This document shows positions 45,193 through 54,819 of a stretch of 64,000 nucleotides of DNA, in pieces; within the stretch, counting starts at the first letter, position 1, and the number at the start of each line of letters is the position of its first letter. The notes below the pieces were generated by a model that worked only from the letters and a program-made list of their open reading frames with translations, searched no databases and had not been told where the DNA came from. Source of the stretch: Arthrobacter terrae (lineage in GTDB: Bacteria; Actinomycetota; Actinomycetes; Actinomycetales; Micrococcaceae); contig NZ_JADNYM010000016.1 in NCBI RefSeq assembly GCF_015708085.1, positions 1 through 64,000 of the forward strand, written 5' to 3'. The position numbers and the translations under genes are program-made.

Positions 45193-46139
45193 CGCACATT
45201 CAGCGCCGGATGATTGCACGCCGTGCCGTTTTTGGCCTCGCCGCGGGGATATCCCTGACCCTGACGCTAAGCGCGTGCGGTGGCGGCGGAAGTCCACTCA
45301 GTGACTCAGCCACCAGCGCCGCAGCGGGATCCGGGGGGTCAGTGATCGTGGGCAGCGCGGACTTCCCGGAAAACGCCACCATTGCCGAGATCTATGCGGG
45401 CGCTTTGAACGCCGCGGGCGTCACGGCTACCACGAAGCTCAATATCGGATCCCGCGAAATCTACTACCCGGCCCTCCTGGACGGATCAATAGATATCATT
45501 CCGGACTATACCGGCAACCTCTTGACCAAAATCGATCCGAGCAACACGGCAACAGATGCCGACAGAATTGTCAAGGCGCTGAAAGCCAAGCTGGATCCCG
45601 GTCTGAGCGTGCTGGACCCGGCGAAGGCCGAGGATAAGGACGCCATGGTGGTGACCAAGGTGACGGCGCAGAAATACAACCTCAAGTCGATCGAGGATCT
45701 CGCCAAGGTCTGCGACAAACTCACCCTTGGCGCGCCGCCGGAGTTCGCCGAGCGGTCCAATGGACTGGCCGGACTGAAATCCAAATACAACTGTGTCCCG
45801 GCTGATTTCAAGAAGCTCCCCAGCGGGCCCGTGACGGTCAAGGCGTTGACCAGTGATGACGTTCAGTTTGCTGACATCTTCACTACCACCCCTGACATTG
45901 TCGATCAGGACCTGGTGGTGCTTGCCGATCCGAAGGGCAATTGGGCGGCGCAGCAGGTCATTCCGCTGGTGAAGACGGATAAGGTCAGCGACACCGCCAA
46001 GGCGGCCCTGAACAAGGTCTCCAGCCTGCTCACCACCGATGACCTGATCTCACTGAACCGCAAGGTCAGCGGCGAGCAAAAGATGGATCCGAAGGCGGCC
46101 GCGGAAACCTGGCTCAAGGATAAGGGCATCACGAAGTAG
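45189..46139 (+). CDS. Osmoprotectant-binding lipoprotein (OpuCC/ProX-like)
   Basis: 316 residues. A lipoprotein signal peptide ends at the lipobox LSAC (GLAAGISLTLTLSACGGGGS). The mature protein has the ProX/OsmF pattern: VIVGSADFPENATIAEIYAG, NIGSREIYYPALLDGSIDII then PDYTGNLL, and SDDVQFADIFTTTPDIVDQD. It would be anchored outside the membrane and hand betaine-like solutes to the two permeases. It closes the operon; two 17-bp direct repeats follow its stop codon. Confidence 0.92.
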   Translation: MTHIQRRMIARRAVFGLAAGISLTLTLSACGGGGSPLSDSATSAAAGSGGSVIVGSADFPENATIAEIYAGALNAAGVTATTKLNIGSREIYYPALLDGSIDIIPDYTGNLLTKIDPSNTATDADRIVKALKAKLDPGLSVLDPAKAEDKDAMVVTKVTAQKYNLKSIEDLAKVCDKLTLGAPPEFAERSNGLAGLKSKYNCVPADFKKLPSGPVTVKALTSDDVQFADIFTTTPDIVDQDLVVLADPKGNWAAQQVIPLVKTDKVSDTAKAALNKVSSLLTTDDLISLNRKVSGEQKMDPKAAAETWLKDKGITK

Positions 46140-46168
46140 CCCAGCCTCGTAAGTAGCCCAGCCTCGTA
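46135..46168. repeat. Two 17-bp repeats spanning the stop codon
   Basis: AAGTAGCCCAGCCTCGT occurs twice in tandem, at 46135 and 46152, the first copy including the stop codon of the binding-protein gene. A looser related repeat (cagcgcagRtcagt) follows to about 46200. Confidence 0.8.
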
Positions 46169-46208
46169 AGCAGCGCAGATCAGTCAGCAGCGCAGGTCAG
46201 TACCGGTG

Positions 46209-46256
46209 GTCCCTGCGCCCGGCCCCTTCGGTTATCCGAAAGCCGGGCGCAGGGCC
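46209..46256 (+). terminator. Strong hairpin terminator of osmoprotectant operon
   Basis: CCCTGCGCCCGGC and GCCGGGCGCAGGG form a perfect 13-bp stem around an 18-nt loop that itself contains the short pair TTCGG/CCGAA. Confidence 0.75.
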
Positions 46257-46331
46257 ACCTTTCCTGTATTGGCGTCTGCGGCGCGGGTGACAGCAGCGTC
46301 GGCACACGGGCGGATATGCAATATTGGGTAG

Positions 46332-47549
46332 ATGGCAGAATTCAGGCAGTCCAGCAAACTTCATAACGTCCTTTACGACATCCGCGGACCTGTCCTGGAA
46401 CATGCGCAGAAAATGGAAGCCGAGGGTCAGCGGATCCTGAAGCTGAACATCGGGAACCCTGCTCCATTCGGATTCGAGGCACCGGACGCAATTTTGGTGG
46501 ATATGATCCGGCACCTGCCGCATGCCCAGGGCTACAGTGACTCGCGCGGCATCTTTTCCGCACGCACCGCCGTCGTGCAGTACTACCAGACGCGAGGCAT
46601 CAGCACCATCGATGTCGACGACGTCTACCTCGGCAACGGTGTCAGCGAACTCATCACGCTCTCACTTATGGCGTTGCTCAACAATAGCGACGAAGTGCTG
46701 GTCCCGACGCCGGATTATCCCCTGTGGACAGCCTCTGTGAGCCTGGCAGGGGGGCAGCCCGTGCATTATCTGTGCGACGAAGACAACGCCTGGTGGCCCG
46801 ATCTGGCCGATCTGGAAGCGAAGATCACGCCGCGCACCAAAGGGATTGTGATCATCAATCCAAACAACCCGACGGGTTCGGTCTACCCGCGGCACATCCT
46901 CTCCGGCATGGTGGAGCTGGCCCGTAAACACGGCCTGGTGGTCTTCTCCGATGAGATCTACGAGAAGATCCTCTACGACACGGCCGTGCACATTAACACC
47001 GCGACGATCACCGGCGAGGACGTACTGTGCATGACATTCAGCGGTCTGTCCAAGGCCTACCGCATCTGCGGCTACCGTTCCGGCTGGCTGGCGATTTCCG
47101 GGCCAAAGTCGATGGCCGCGGACTATTTGGAGGGCATCAATCTGCTCGCGAATATGCGCATGTGTGCCAATGTACCCGGTCAGCATGCCATCCAGACTGC
47201 GTTGGGCGGTCATCAGAGCATTACGGATCTGATACTTCCCGGCGGCCGGCTCAAGGAGCAGCGTGACGTTGCCTACCGGATGCTCAACGACATTCCGGGG
47301 GTCAGTGTGGAGCAGGCCCACGGCGCGCTGTATCTCTTCCCGCGGCTGGACCCGGAGGTGTTTCCGATCAAGGATGACGAGAAGTTCGCCCTGGACCTGT
47401 TGAAGGAGCAGAAAATTCTGATCTCCCATGGGACCGCCTTCAACTGGATCCGCCCGGACCACTTCCGCCTGGTCACATTGCCCAATGTCACGGATCTGGA
47501 AGAGGCAGTTGGCCGCATTGCAGAATTTCTCAGCCACTACCGGCCGTGA
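46332..47549 (+). CDS. Alanine-type aminotransferase (AlaA-like)
   Basis: 405 residues, fold-type I. The PLP lysine is in TFSGLSKAYRICGYRSGWLA; the substrate-binding region includes GIVIINPNNPTGSVYPRHIL and VVFSDEIYEKILYDTAVHIN. The N-terminus FRQSSKLHNVLYDIRGPVLE, then LKLNIGNPAPFGFEAPDAIL, matches the AlaA/AlaT subgroup, which converts pyruvate and glutamate to alanine and 2-oxoglutarate. The family call is firm, the substrate probable. ATG 46332 is preceded by GGGTAG only, a weak binding site. Confidence 0.92.
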   Translation: MAEFRQSSKLHNVLYDIRGPVLEHAQKMEAEGQRILKLNIGNPAPFGFEAPDAILVDMIRHLPHAQGYSDSRGIFSARTAVVQYYQTRGISTIDVDDVYLGNGVSELITLSLMALLNNSDEVLVPTPDYPLWTASVSLAGGQPVHYLCDEDNAWWPDLADLEAKITPRTKGIVIINPNNPTGSVYPRHILSGMVELARKHGLVVFSDEIYEKILYDTAVHINTATITGEDVLCMTFSGLSKAYRICGYRSGWLAISGPKSMAADYLEGINLLANMRMCANVPGQHAIQTALGGHQSITDLILPGGRLKEQRDVAYRMLNDIPGVSVEQAHGALYLFPRLDPEVFPIKDDEKFALDLLKEQKILISHGTAFNWIRPDHFRLVTLPNVTDLEEAVGRIAEFLSHYRP

Positions 47550-47621
47550 TGGCGGACTAGGCTGGACCAAACCGATGCGGCGGTGGCATCGGCGGCAGAA
47601 ACGACGTGTAAAGGACGGGAC

Positions 47622-48491
47622 ATGGCGAAGCGGCACAAGGCAAAGAATTCCGGTTTTGTGAAGGATCCGGTCAAATTGCTCAAGGCAGGAGCGGGTTTTG
47701 TGCTCGAAGACGCGCCGACGGATACAGCCCCCGGATTCATCGGCAAAAAGCGCGACGGCCGGCTGCTCTTGGCCGACCGGGCGGAGAGCTTAGGTGTGCT
47801 TCAGGAGCAGCTGTTCGCGCAAGGCCAGTACAGCGGTGTCAACTCGGTGCTGCTGATTCTGCAGGCGATGGATACGGCCGGAAAAGGTGGGATCGTTTCC
47901 CACGTGGTGGGATCCGTCGACCCGCAGGGGGTGCAGCTGAAGGCGTTCAAAACGCCTACAGCGGCGGAAAAACGGCACGATTTTCTCTGGCGGATCGAAA
48001 AGGAAGCGCCCAGGGCCGGGATGATCGGAGTCTTTGACCGATCGCATTACGAGGACGTGCTGATTCATCGGGTCCATCACTGGGCCACCCCCGCGGAACT
48101 GGATCGCCGCTACAAAGCCATCAACGATTTTGAGGCAAGGCTGACGGACAGCGGCACGCACATCATCAAAATTATGCTCAATATCAATCCGGAGATTCAA
48201 AAGGAACGACTGGCAGCGCGCCTGCAGAATCCCACGAAGTACTGGAAATACCGGGAAAGCGACCTGGCCGAACGAGCATTCTGGCCGCAGTACATGGAGG
48301 CCTACCAGGTAGCGATCGAGCGGACCAGTTCAACGGCTGCTCCATGGTTCGTGGTACCCGCGGGGAAGAAATGGTATGCCCGGTTGGCCGTGCAGGAGAT
48401 CCTGCTGGAAACTCTTACCGGCCTGGGGCTGACGTGGCCGAAAGGTGATTTCAACCTCGCCGAGGAACGTCGAAAGGTCGCCGAAGCCTAG
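47622..48491 (+). CDS. Polyphosphate kinase 2 family protein
   Basis: 289 residues from ATG 47622 (AAGGACGGG upstream). Walker A is [20 protein letters not shown] and Walker B is [20 protein letters not shown]; the lid region is [23 protein letters not shown]2 enzymes use polyphosphate to phosphorylate nucleotides, or the reverse. The class (NDP or NMP phosphorylating) is not fixed by eye. Its stop overlaps the convergent xseB by four bases. Confidence 0.93.
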   Translation: MAKRHKAKNSGFVKDPVKLLKAGAGFVLEDAPTDTAPGFIGKKRDGRLLLADRAESLGVLQEQLFAQGQYSGVNSVLLILQAMDTAGKGGIVSHVVGSVDPQGVQLKAFKTPTAAEKRHDFLWRIEKEAPRAGMIGVFDRSHYEDVLIHRVHHWATPAELDRRYKAINDFEARLTDSGTHIIKIMLNINPEIQKERLAARLQNPTKYWKYRESDLAERAFWPQYMEAYQVAIERTSSTAAPWFVVPAGKKWYARLAVQEILLETLTGLGLTWPKGDFNLAEERRKVAEA

Positions 48492-48748
48492 CTCTGGACT
48501 TCGCCGGGCGTGCCTGCTGAGTCGGCGCTGCGCGCAAGTCGGGCCTTGGCGCCCTCCAGCCATTCCTCACACTTTTTTGCCAGCGCTTCACCGCGCTCCC
48601 ACAGTGCCAGCGACTCCTCCAGGCTGGCCCCGCCGGCCTCAAGCTGGCTGACGACGCTGACTAACTGCTCCCGTGACTGTTCGTAGCTTAGGGCAGCTAC
48701 GTCGGTGTCCGGTGCCGGTGCAGCCGGGCTGTTCTGGTTGGTGCTCAT
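48488..48748 (-). CDS. xseB: Exodeoxyribonuclease VII small subunit
   Basis: 86 residues from ATG 48748. The conserved core is [20 protein letters not shown] then [20 protein letters not shown], the XseB signature. A 25-residue N-terminal extension and a 20-residue tail are variable. XseB binds XseA to form exonuclease VII, which degrades single-stranded DNA to short oligonucleotides. It lies 45 nt after the xseA stop. A TTG at 48787 would add 13 residues. Confidence 0.93.
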   Translation of the reverse strand: MSTNQNSPAAPAPDTDVAALSYEQSREQLVSVVSQLEAGGASLEESLALWERGEALAKKCEEWLEGAKARLARSADSAGTPGEVQS

Positions 48749-48793
48749 GGGGATCCGTTCTTCGATATCGGCAGTGCTGGGGGACAAACGGGT

Positions 48794-50170
48794 TTAGGCG
48801 GGCAGAGGTGTCTTACCCGGGTCGGCAACCACCGCTGCGAACTCACCGGCAGCTACGCGAATGCGCAGCGCAACGTCACGGGAGATTTGATCCGGTGCAC
48901 GGACAACGCTTCCGTCCGGTAACTGCACGACGGCGTACCCACGGTCCAGGGTTTTCTGCGGTGACAAGGCTGTGACCTGGGCTAACAGATGCCTGATATT
49001 ATCCGTGTGCCGGTCCAGGCTGGCGCCCATGGCGGACCAGGAGTGTGAGCGCAAGCGGGAGATGTCCTCCTGCCGCACCGTGACCATGCCGGCGGGATCA
49101 GCCAGCACCGGGCGCGAATGCAGCTGGTGGAGGCGTTCCGTTTCCCGCTCAATCAATGAATGGATTCTCCGGTGCAGGTGCTCCCGTGCCTGCTGGACGC
49201 GGGCACGTTCCTCCGCGACATCAGGAACTATCCGTTTGGCGGCATCGGTCGGGGTGGACGCTCGAAGGTCAGCGACCTCGTCCAGCAGCGGATGATCCGC
49301 TTCATGGCCGATGGCGCTGACCACCGGGGTTCGTGCCGCCGCCACGGCGCGGATCAGACGTTCATGGCTGAATGCGAGCAGGTCTTCGAGGGAACCGCCG
49401 CCACGGGCAATGACGATCACATCCACGGCCGGGTTGGCATCGAGCTCGGCCAGTGCACCGCTTACCCGTGCAACGGCGTTGACACCCTGAACGGCTACTT
49501 CCCGGACCTCGAACTGTACGGCAGGCCAGCGAAGCGAGGTGTTACGCAAGACATCCTTCATGGCATCCGAATTGCGGCCAGTGATCAGCCCGATGCAATG
49601 CGGGAGTAACGGGAGCTTCATTTTTCGGTCCGCGTCGAAGAGACCCTCGGCAGCCAGAGTGTGCCGCAGTTGTTCAATTCTCGCCAGGAGGTCTCCCAGC
49701 CCGACGGGACGAATATCGCGGCTTTGCATGGACAACCGGCCGGTCTTGACCCAAAAATCCGGCTTAAGCTGGGCCACCACCCGGGCACCACGCTCCAAAG
49801 GGCGCTCCATAGCCGCCATCACAGAGCCCCATACCGTGACGCTGAGTGAAACTTCAGCGTCGATGTCCCGCAGCGTCACGTAACTGACATTGGCGCGGCG
49901 ATTGAGTTCAATGACCTGCCCTTCCACCCAAGCGGACGGCGCGCGTTCAATGTGCGCTTTAAGCTTTTCGGAAAGCAGATGCAACGGCCAGGGATTTTCG
50001 GCAGTCGTCTCACCCGCCGTCGCCGGGATAGCCATTTGCGCCGGCATTGCTCCTCCGGAACCGGAACCGGAACCGGCGTCGTTGGCCCATCCGGTCTCGT
50101 CGCCGACGGATACTCCGGGAGAGGTTCCCGGAGCAGGGCTGCCGCTGGGCGGAAAGGATATTTCAGCCAC
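48794..50170 (-). CDS. xseA: Exodeoxyribonuclease VII large subunit
   Basis: 458 residues from GTG 50170 (GGAGG 8 nt upstream). An N-terminal Gly/Ser/Pro-rich extension of about 60 residues precedes the OB-fold domain (WVEGQVIELNRRANVSYVTL). The catalytic domain includes PHCIGLITGRNSDAMKDVLR, DVIVIARGGGSLEDLLAFSH and VVSAIGHEADHPLLDEVADL, then RASTPTDAAKRIVPD. The C-terminal coiled coil leads to TLDRGYAVVQLPDGSVV. It is in an operon with xseB and convergent with PPK2. Confidence 0.94.
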   Translation of the reverse strand: MAEISFPPSGSPAPGTSPGVSVGDETGWANDAGSGSGSGGAMPAQMAIPATAGETTAENPWPLHLLSEKLKAHIERAPSAWVEGQVIELNRRANVSYVTLRDIDAEVSLSVTVWGSVMAAMERPLERGARVVAQLKPDFWVKTGRLSMQSRDIRPVGLGDLLARIEQLRHTLAAEGLFDADRKMKLPLLPHCIGLITGRNSDAMKDVLRNTSLRWPAVQFEVREVAVQGVNAVARVSGALAELDANPAVDVIVIARGGGSLEDLLAFSHERLIRAVAAARTPVVSAIGHEADHPLLDEVADLRASTPTDAAKRIVPDVAEERARVQQAREHLHRRIHSLIERETERLHQLHSRPVLADPAGMVTVRQEDISRLRSHSWSAMGASLDRHTDNIRHLLAQVTALSPQKTLDRGYAVVQLPDGSVVRAPDQISRDVALRIRVAAGEFAAVVADPGKTPLPA

Positions 50171-50294
50171 GGGAAGTACCTCCAGATTCGGTCACAATTC
50201 CACTCTAACCACATCATGCCCCAGCCCACCGACACCTTGTCCTTTAGCTCCGATGACTGCGGAGACCTCGCGCCCGGATACAGTTGTGCACTGA

Positions 50295-50352
50295 CATGCC
50301 CCAACAGACTTAAACTGCACCGGCATGCACCAACAGACTTAAATTGCCCCGG
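50295..50352. repeat. Two 29-bp tandem direct repeats
   Basis: Two copies start at 50295 and 50324, each opening CATGC and containing CCAACAGACTTAAA, differing at three positions; a further CATG follows. They lie 42 nt before the membrane-protein start. Confidence 0.8.
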
Positions 50353-50394
50353 CATGAACGAATACGCACTGACGGCTGAACTTATGGGAGATTG

Positions 50395-51252
50395 ATGCGC
50401 ACTCTTGTCGCCGCCATCATGGTGTTGCTGGCCTTGGTTTTGACTGCGGTCGCCGTCCCGGCCATTTGGGCTGACCGCAATGTTGTCCAGGAAGACGGAT
50501 TCGTCGCGATGGCGGCACCCTTGGGCTCGGACACCGAGTTCCAGCAGGCATTGGCGGACGCAACAGTAAAGTCCGTGTCCTCGCAACTGGACCTCAATTC
50601 CGCGCTGCTGGCCCTGGTCCAGCCCAGCATCGAGGCGGCTGCGAAGGCGCTCAGTTCCGACCCGGGCTACCCTGCCGCCTGGACCGAAACCCTGCGCCGC
50701 AGCCACCGGCTCACGGTTGCCGACACGCCCGGCTCCGGCGGAGCGGACCGGTTGACATTGGATATCGCGCCGCTGCTGACGCTGCTGGAGAATAAAGTCG
50801 CGGCCGGCCTTGACGTGGCAGTAACGCCGCCTGAGCAGGTATTGATCGAGGTTGGTCAGCCCGCCCAGCGTACTGCCATCGTCCGGTTGAGCACGTACGC
50901 GCCCCTCGGCTATTGGCTGGCCGGCGGGGCTGGGCTTGCCCTGCTGCTTGCTCTGGTGATTGCACGACGGCGATCGAGCACCCTGGTCTTGACTGGGCTT
51001 GGTCTCGCTGTTGTTGCCGGTTTATGGAAGCTGGCCCTGGATCGTATCAGCGCAGCAGTGCTGGCGAGCAGCAGCGGTAATGCGATCGCGGAACTCTTCA
51101 AGGAACAATTTGTTTCCGCTGCCACCAAGGACTTCGGGCAATGGATCGTAGTCGCTCTTTTGGTCGCTGTACTTTTGGTAGTGGTGGGCAGCCTGGGGAG
51201 GGTGTTGCGCCGAGAGCGTGGTTCCTCCAGACGGCCCCGGGGCAGCACGTAG
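50395..51252 (+). CDS. Membrane protein of unknown function
   Basis: 285 residues from ATG 50395 (GGGAG 5 nt upstream). A signal anchor at the N-terminus (LVAAIMVLLALVLTAVAVPA) is followed by an extracytoplasmic domain of about 140 residues (VQEDGFVAMAAPLGSDTEFQ; EQVLIEVGQPAQRTAIVRLS). Three more membrane segments follow (YWLAGGAGLALLLALVIARR; LVLTGLGLAVVAGLWKLALD; WIVVALLVAVLLVVVGSLGR) and a basic tail. I do not recognise a function. It stands between xseA (opposite strand) and ispH; the ispH -10 box overlaps its stop codon. Similar actinobacterial proteins are expected but not named here. Confidence 0.8.
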   Translation: MRTLVAAIMVLLALVLTAVAVPAIWADRNVVQEDGFVAMAAPLGSDTEFQQALADATVKSVSSQLDLNSALLALVQPSIEAAAKALSSDPGYPAAWTETLRRSHRLTVADTPGSGGADRLTLDIAPLLTLLENKVAAGLDVAVTPPEQVLIEVGQPAQRTAIVRLSTYAPLGYWLAGGAGLALLLALVIARRRSSTLVLTGLGLAVVAGLWKLALDRISAAVLASSSGNAIAELFKEQFVSAATKDFGQWIVVALLVAVLLVVVGSLGRVLRRERGSSRRPRGST

Positions 51253-51255
51253 AAT
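51250..51255 (+). promoter_or_regulatory. -10 box (TAGAAT) for a leaderless ispH transcript
   Basis: TAGAAT is followed by exactly six bases and the ispH ATG. Its first three bases are the stop codon of the upstream membrane protein. Confidence 0.6.
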
Positions 51256-51261
51256 GGCTTT

Positions 51262-52347
51262 ATGACCAGCACTGCCGTTTCCATCCCCATGCCTGCGGTA
51301 CCGCGCAGGCGCCGGACGCCCGCCCAGATCGCGGATGCAATGCCAATTGCCGGACCAAAAAAGGTTCTGCTGGCCGCGCCGCGCGGCTACTGTGCCGGGG
51401 TTGACAGGGCAGTGATAGCGGTGGAAAAGGCGCTGGAACACTACGGACCGCCCGTTTACGTCCGTAAGCAGATTGTGCACAACGTGCACGTCGTCAGCTC
51501 GTTGGAGGCCAAGGGCGCGGTTTTTGTCGAGGAGAACGAGGAAGTGCCGGAAGGCGCACTCGTCGTTTTTTCGGCGCACGGAGTTTCGCCCGCCGTCATA
51601 GCATCCGCCGCGGACCGGGGACTGCGCACCATCGATGCAACATGTCCGCTGGTGACCAAGGTCCACCGCGAGGCCGTGCGTTTCGCCAAGGACGATTTCG
51701 ACATCCTGCTGATCGGGCATGAGGGCCACGAAGAGGTCGAGGGAACAGCCGGCGAGGCTCCCGAACACATTCAGATAGTCAATGGTCCGCACGAAGTGGA
51801 CGACGTCAAGGTCCGCGACCCGGAAAAGGTCATTTGGCTGTCGCAGACGACGCTGAGCGTGGACGAGACGATGGAAACTGTCCGGCTGCTTAAAGAACGC
51901 TTCCCCACATTGCAGGACCCGCCCAGCGATGATATCTGCTACGCAACCACCAATCGCCAGGTCGCCATCAAGAACATTTCCCCGCGTGCGGATCTGGTGC
52001 TTGTTGTCGGTTCGGCAAATTCCTCCAACTCAGTGCGTCTGGTGGAAGTTGCTCTTGAGTACGGGGCCAAGAACTCGTATCGCGTGGACTTCGCCAATGA
52101 AGTGGATGAAAGCTGGTTTGAGGGTGTGGCAACGGTTGGTGTCACCAGTGGCGCGTCGGTGCCGGAGATTCTGGTGCAGGATGTGCTGCGCCTGCTCGCG
52201 GATTACGGATACGCAGACGTTGAGGAAATCGTCACCGCGGAAGAAGACCTGCTGTTCTCCTTGCCCAAGGAGCTACGCGCCACGCTGAAGGCTGCCGGCG
52301 ATACCAGCCGGGGGCTGGGCGGACGAGGCACCCGCCCAGCGAGCTGA
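51262..52347 (+). CDS. ispH: 4-hydroxy-3-methylbut-2-enyl diphosphate reductase
   Basis: 361 residues. The iron-sulfur cysteines are in [40 protein letters not shown] and [20 protein letters not shown]; the histidine motifs [20 protein letters not shown] and [20 protein letters not shown] are present. IspH (LytB) makes IPP and DMAPP in the last step of the MEP isoprenoid pathway. The N-terminal 25 residues and the Gly/Arg-rich tail are extensions. The ATG is kept because a -10 box lies exactly 6 nt upstream. Confidence 0.96.
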   Translation: MTSTAVSIPMPAVPRRRRTPAQIADAMPIAGPKKVLLAAPRGYCAGVDRAVIAVEKALEHYGPPVYVRKQIVHNVHVVSSLEAKGAVFVEENEEVPEGALVVFSAHGVSPAVIASAADRGLRTIDATCPLVTKVHREAVRFAKDDFDILLIGHEGHEEVEGTAGEAPEHIQIVNGPHEVDDVKVRDPEKVIWLSQTTLSVDETMETVRLLKERFPTLQDPPSDDICYATTNRQVAIKNISPRADLVLVVGSANSSNSVRLVEVALEYGAKNSYRVDFANEVDESWFEGVATVGVTSGASVPEILVQDVLRLLADYGYADVEEIVTAEEDLLFSLPKELRATLKAAGDTSRGLGGRGTRPAS

Positions 52348-52413
52348 CCCAACTAGGTAGCAGCAGATGCACCCAAAAGCCTCAATGAGTGCAGTTGCTG
52401 CTACCTAGTTGGG
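52348..52413. terminator. 18-bp perfect inverted repeat between ispH and rmuC
   Basis: The arms 52348-52365 and 52396-52413 (CCCAACTAGGTAGCAGCA and its complement) surround a 30-nt spacer with an inner GCAC/GTGC pair. It begins on the base after the ispH stop and covers the rmuC stop codon, so it can serve as a terminator in both directions. Confidence 0.8.
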
Positions 52414-53589
52414 GCCGGCCGGGGCGGACAGCAGTTCGGGCGCGCTCACCGATCGCGGAGAGACCTCCACGGACGGTGGAGTAGCCAGCGTCTGCGGATC
52501 AAGGGAGTTAAGCTTGCGGGCGGTGGGGAGAACCCGGGCCTCCAGCGTGCCCACCAGCGCGTTATAACGATCCACCGAGGACTTTAGCGACGAACCAAGT
52601 TTGCCCACGTTATCCCCGAGAGTCCCCAGCCGGGTGTAGAGGGCGCTGGAGAGTTCAAAAAGTTCCTTGGCGCTTTCGGTCAGCACATCCTGGCGCCAGC
52701 TGAAAGCCACCGCCTTGAGGATCGCCAGCAGGCTGACGGGGGAGGCCAGCACCACATTGCGCGCTATTGCATGATCGAGCAGCATTGGATCCGTCAGCAG
52801 CGCCGCGGACAAGATGGACTCCGCCGGCACGAAGCAAATCACCAGTTCTGGGGTGTTGGCGCCGGATTCCCAATACTTCCTGCCTGCCAGCGCGTCCACG
52901 TGCGCCTTCAGGGCTTTGGCATGACGGAGCAGCAGCTCTTCTGCGGTGCTCGCCGCGGTGTTTTCATGGGCCTGCAAATATGCTGACAACGGCACCTTGG
53001 CATCGAGGACAATTTCCTTATTGCCGGGCAGCCGGACCACCATGTCCGGCCGGCTTACCCCGTCCGCGGTGGCGGTGTGGACCTGTTCGGTGAAATCCAC
53101 GTGTGCCAGCATTCCAGCGGCCTCCACCACACGACGCAGCTGTACCTCGCCCCACTTTCCCCGCGCGCTGTTGGACCTGAGCGCGGACGCCAGGGACGTC
53201 GTCGTCAGCAGTAGCTGTGCATCGGCATCTTTGGCATCGCGAAGCTGCTGGGAGAGCTGGCTGTACTGCTCCACCCTGTCCCGCTCCAGCAGCGCAACCT
53301 GACGCTGCACCTCGGAGAGCTTTTCCGCCACCGGACCCAGTGCGTTGAGCACAGAAGCGTCAGTGGCCTGCCGCTCGTCCAGCGCGCGGTTAGCCGTGCC
53401 GAGCAGGCGGCGTTCGGCGTCGGCCCCCGCCAGCTGAGCTGTCACCTGCCCCAGCCGGTTACTGACGCCGTCGAAATCCTTCTCCGCCTCCGCCAGCCGC
53501 CGGCGGAAGTACACCGCCGCAATGGCAGCACCGGAAATCAGACCAATCAGCAACATCAAACACACCAGTAAAACCACAAATCCATTCAT
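52405..53589 (-). CDS. rmuC: DNA recombination protein RmuC
   Basis: 394 residues from ATG 53589 (GGAAGG 8 nt upstream). An N-terminal membrane anchor (VVLLVCLMLLIGLISGAAIA) leads to a coiled coil (VAEKLSEVQRQVALLERDRV) and the RmuC nuclease-like core (GKWGEVQLRRVVEAAGMLAH; KEIVLDAKVPLSAYLQAHEN; FVPAESILSAALLTDPMLLD). RmuC is linked to limiting inversions at short repeats; its enzymatic role is not fully proven. It is divergent from ychF, and its stop codon lies in the hairpin shared with ispH. Confidence 0.94.
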   Translation of the reverse strand: MNGFVVLLVCLMLLIGLISGAAIAAVYFRRRLAEAEKDFDGVSNRLGQVTAQLAGADAERRLLGTANRALDERQATDASVLNALGPVAEKLSEVQRQVALLERDRVEQYSQLSQQLRDAKDADAQLLLTTTSLASALRSNSARGKWGEVQLRRVVEAAGMLAHVDFTEQVHTATADGVSRPDMVVRLPGNKEIVLDAKVPLSAYLQAHENTAASTAEELLLRHAKALKAHVDALAGRKYWESGANTPELVICFVPAESILSAALLTDPMLLDHAIARNVVLASPVSLLAILKAVAFSWRQDVLTESAKELFELSSALYTRLGTLGDNVGKLGSSLKSSVDRYNALVGTLEARVLPTARKLNSLDPQTLATPPSVEVSPRSVSAPELLSAPAGPN

Positions 53590-53700
53590 CTGACTACCTT
53601 CCCATGCGGCACCGACATCACCCCTGACATCAACAGCGGCGCAGGAGCGACGGCGGCGCGGACATCGCCGGACCGTGCAGGGACGGTAAGCTTTCATACC

Positions 53701-54786
53701 GTGGCTCTTACTATTGGCATTGTCGGACTGCCCAACGTCGGCAAATCAACCCTATTCAACGCGCTGACGCGCAATAACGTGCTCGCGGCGAACTACCCGT
53801 TCGCGACGATCGAGCCCAATGTCGGCGTCGTCAGCCTTCCCGATCCCCGGCTTGCCAAGCTCGCCGAAATCTTCGGCTCCGCGCGCCTGCTGCCGGCCAC
53901 CGTCTCATTCGTCGACATTGCCGGCATCGTCAAGGGCGCTTCCGAGGGCGAGGGGCTGGGCAATAAGTTTCTGGCAAACATCCGCGAGGCTGAGGCGATC
54001 GCCCAGGTCATCCGGGTGTTTGATGATCCCGACGTGGTGCACGTGGACGGTAAGGTCGATCCCCGCTCCGACATGGAAACCATCAACACGGAACTGATCC
54101 TGGCGGATCTGCAGACCATTGAAAAGGCCATCCCCCGCGTGGAGAAGGCTGTGAAGCTCAAGCAGCGGGAGCCAGCGGAACTGGCAGCAATTCAGAAGGC
54201 CCAGTCCGTCCTGGAGCGCGGCGACACCATCTTTTCCTCCGTCACCTCCGACAAGCTGGAGCCCGAATACCTCAGCGAGTTGAGCCTGCTGACGGCCAAG
54301 CCGTTCATCTACGTCTTCAATGTTGACGACGCGGTGCTGGGCAGCCCGGAACGCCAGCAGGAGCTGCGCGACCTCGTGGCGCCGGCGGACGCGATTTTCC
54401 TGGATGCCAAGCTGGAATCCGATCTGGTGGAGCTGGATCCGGAAGAAGCCCGCGAGATGCTGGAAATGAGCGGCCAGGAGGAATCCGGGCTGGACCAGTT
54501 GGCGCGGGTCGGCTTCCACACCCTGGGCCTGCAGACCTACCTGACCGCCGGGCCTAAAGAGACAAGGGCCTGGACCATCCACCGCGGTGATACGGCGCCC
54601 CAAGCCGCCGGCGTGATCCACACGGACTTCCAGCGCGGCTTCATTAAGGCCGAGGTGGTTAGTTTCGATGATCTCATGACGGCCCGGACGATGGCGGAGG
54701 CGAAGTCCCGCGGCAAGGTCAGGATTGAAGGCAAAGAGTACGTGATGGTCGACGGCGACGTGGTGGAGTTCCGCTTTAACGTCTAG
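53701..54786 (+). CDS. ychF: Redox-regulated ATPase YchF
   Basis: 361 residues from GTG 53701. The G1 motif is [21 protein letters not shown]3 lies in [20 protein letters not shown], and the C-terminal TGS-like domain ends [17 protein letters not shown]. YchF is an Obg-family ATPase that associates with ribosomes. TAAGCT lies 8 nt upstream, suggesting a nearly leaderless mRNA. The last nine codons and stop have a second, recoded copy at 55972-55998, beyond the higBA genes. Confidence 0.96.
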   Translation: MALTIGIVGLPNVGKSTLFNALTRNNVLAANYPFATIEPNVGVVSLPDPRLAKLAEIFGSARLLPATVSFVDIAGIVKGASEGEGLGNKFLANIREAEAIAQVIRVFDDPDVVHVDGKVDPRSDMETINTELILADLQTIEKAIPRVEKAVKLKQREPAELAAIQKAQSVLERGDTIFSSVTSDKLEPEYLSELSLLTAKPFIYVFNVDDAVLGSPERQQELRDLVAPADAIFLDAKLESDLVELDPEEAREMLEMSGQEESGLDQLARVGFHTLGLQTYLTAGPKETRAWTIHRGDTAPQAAGVIHTDFQRGFIKAEVVSFDDLMTARTMAEAKSRGKVRIEGKEYVMVDGDVVEFRFNV

Positions 54787-54807
54787 CGTTATTGACGCGC
54801 TGCGTTA

Positions 54808-54813
54808 TAGACT
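54808..54813 (+). promoter_or_regulatory. -10 box (TAGACT) for a leaderless higB transcript
   Basis: TAGACT is followed by exactly six bases and the GTG at 54820. The sequence GCGTTAT occurs twice just around it (54786 and 54802) and could be an antitoxin operator. Confidence 0.5.
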
Positions 54814-54819
54814 GGTCTC

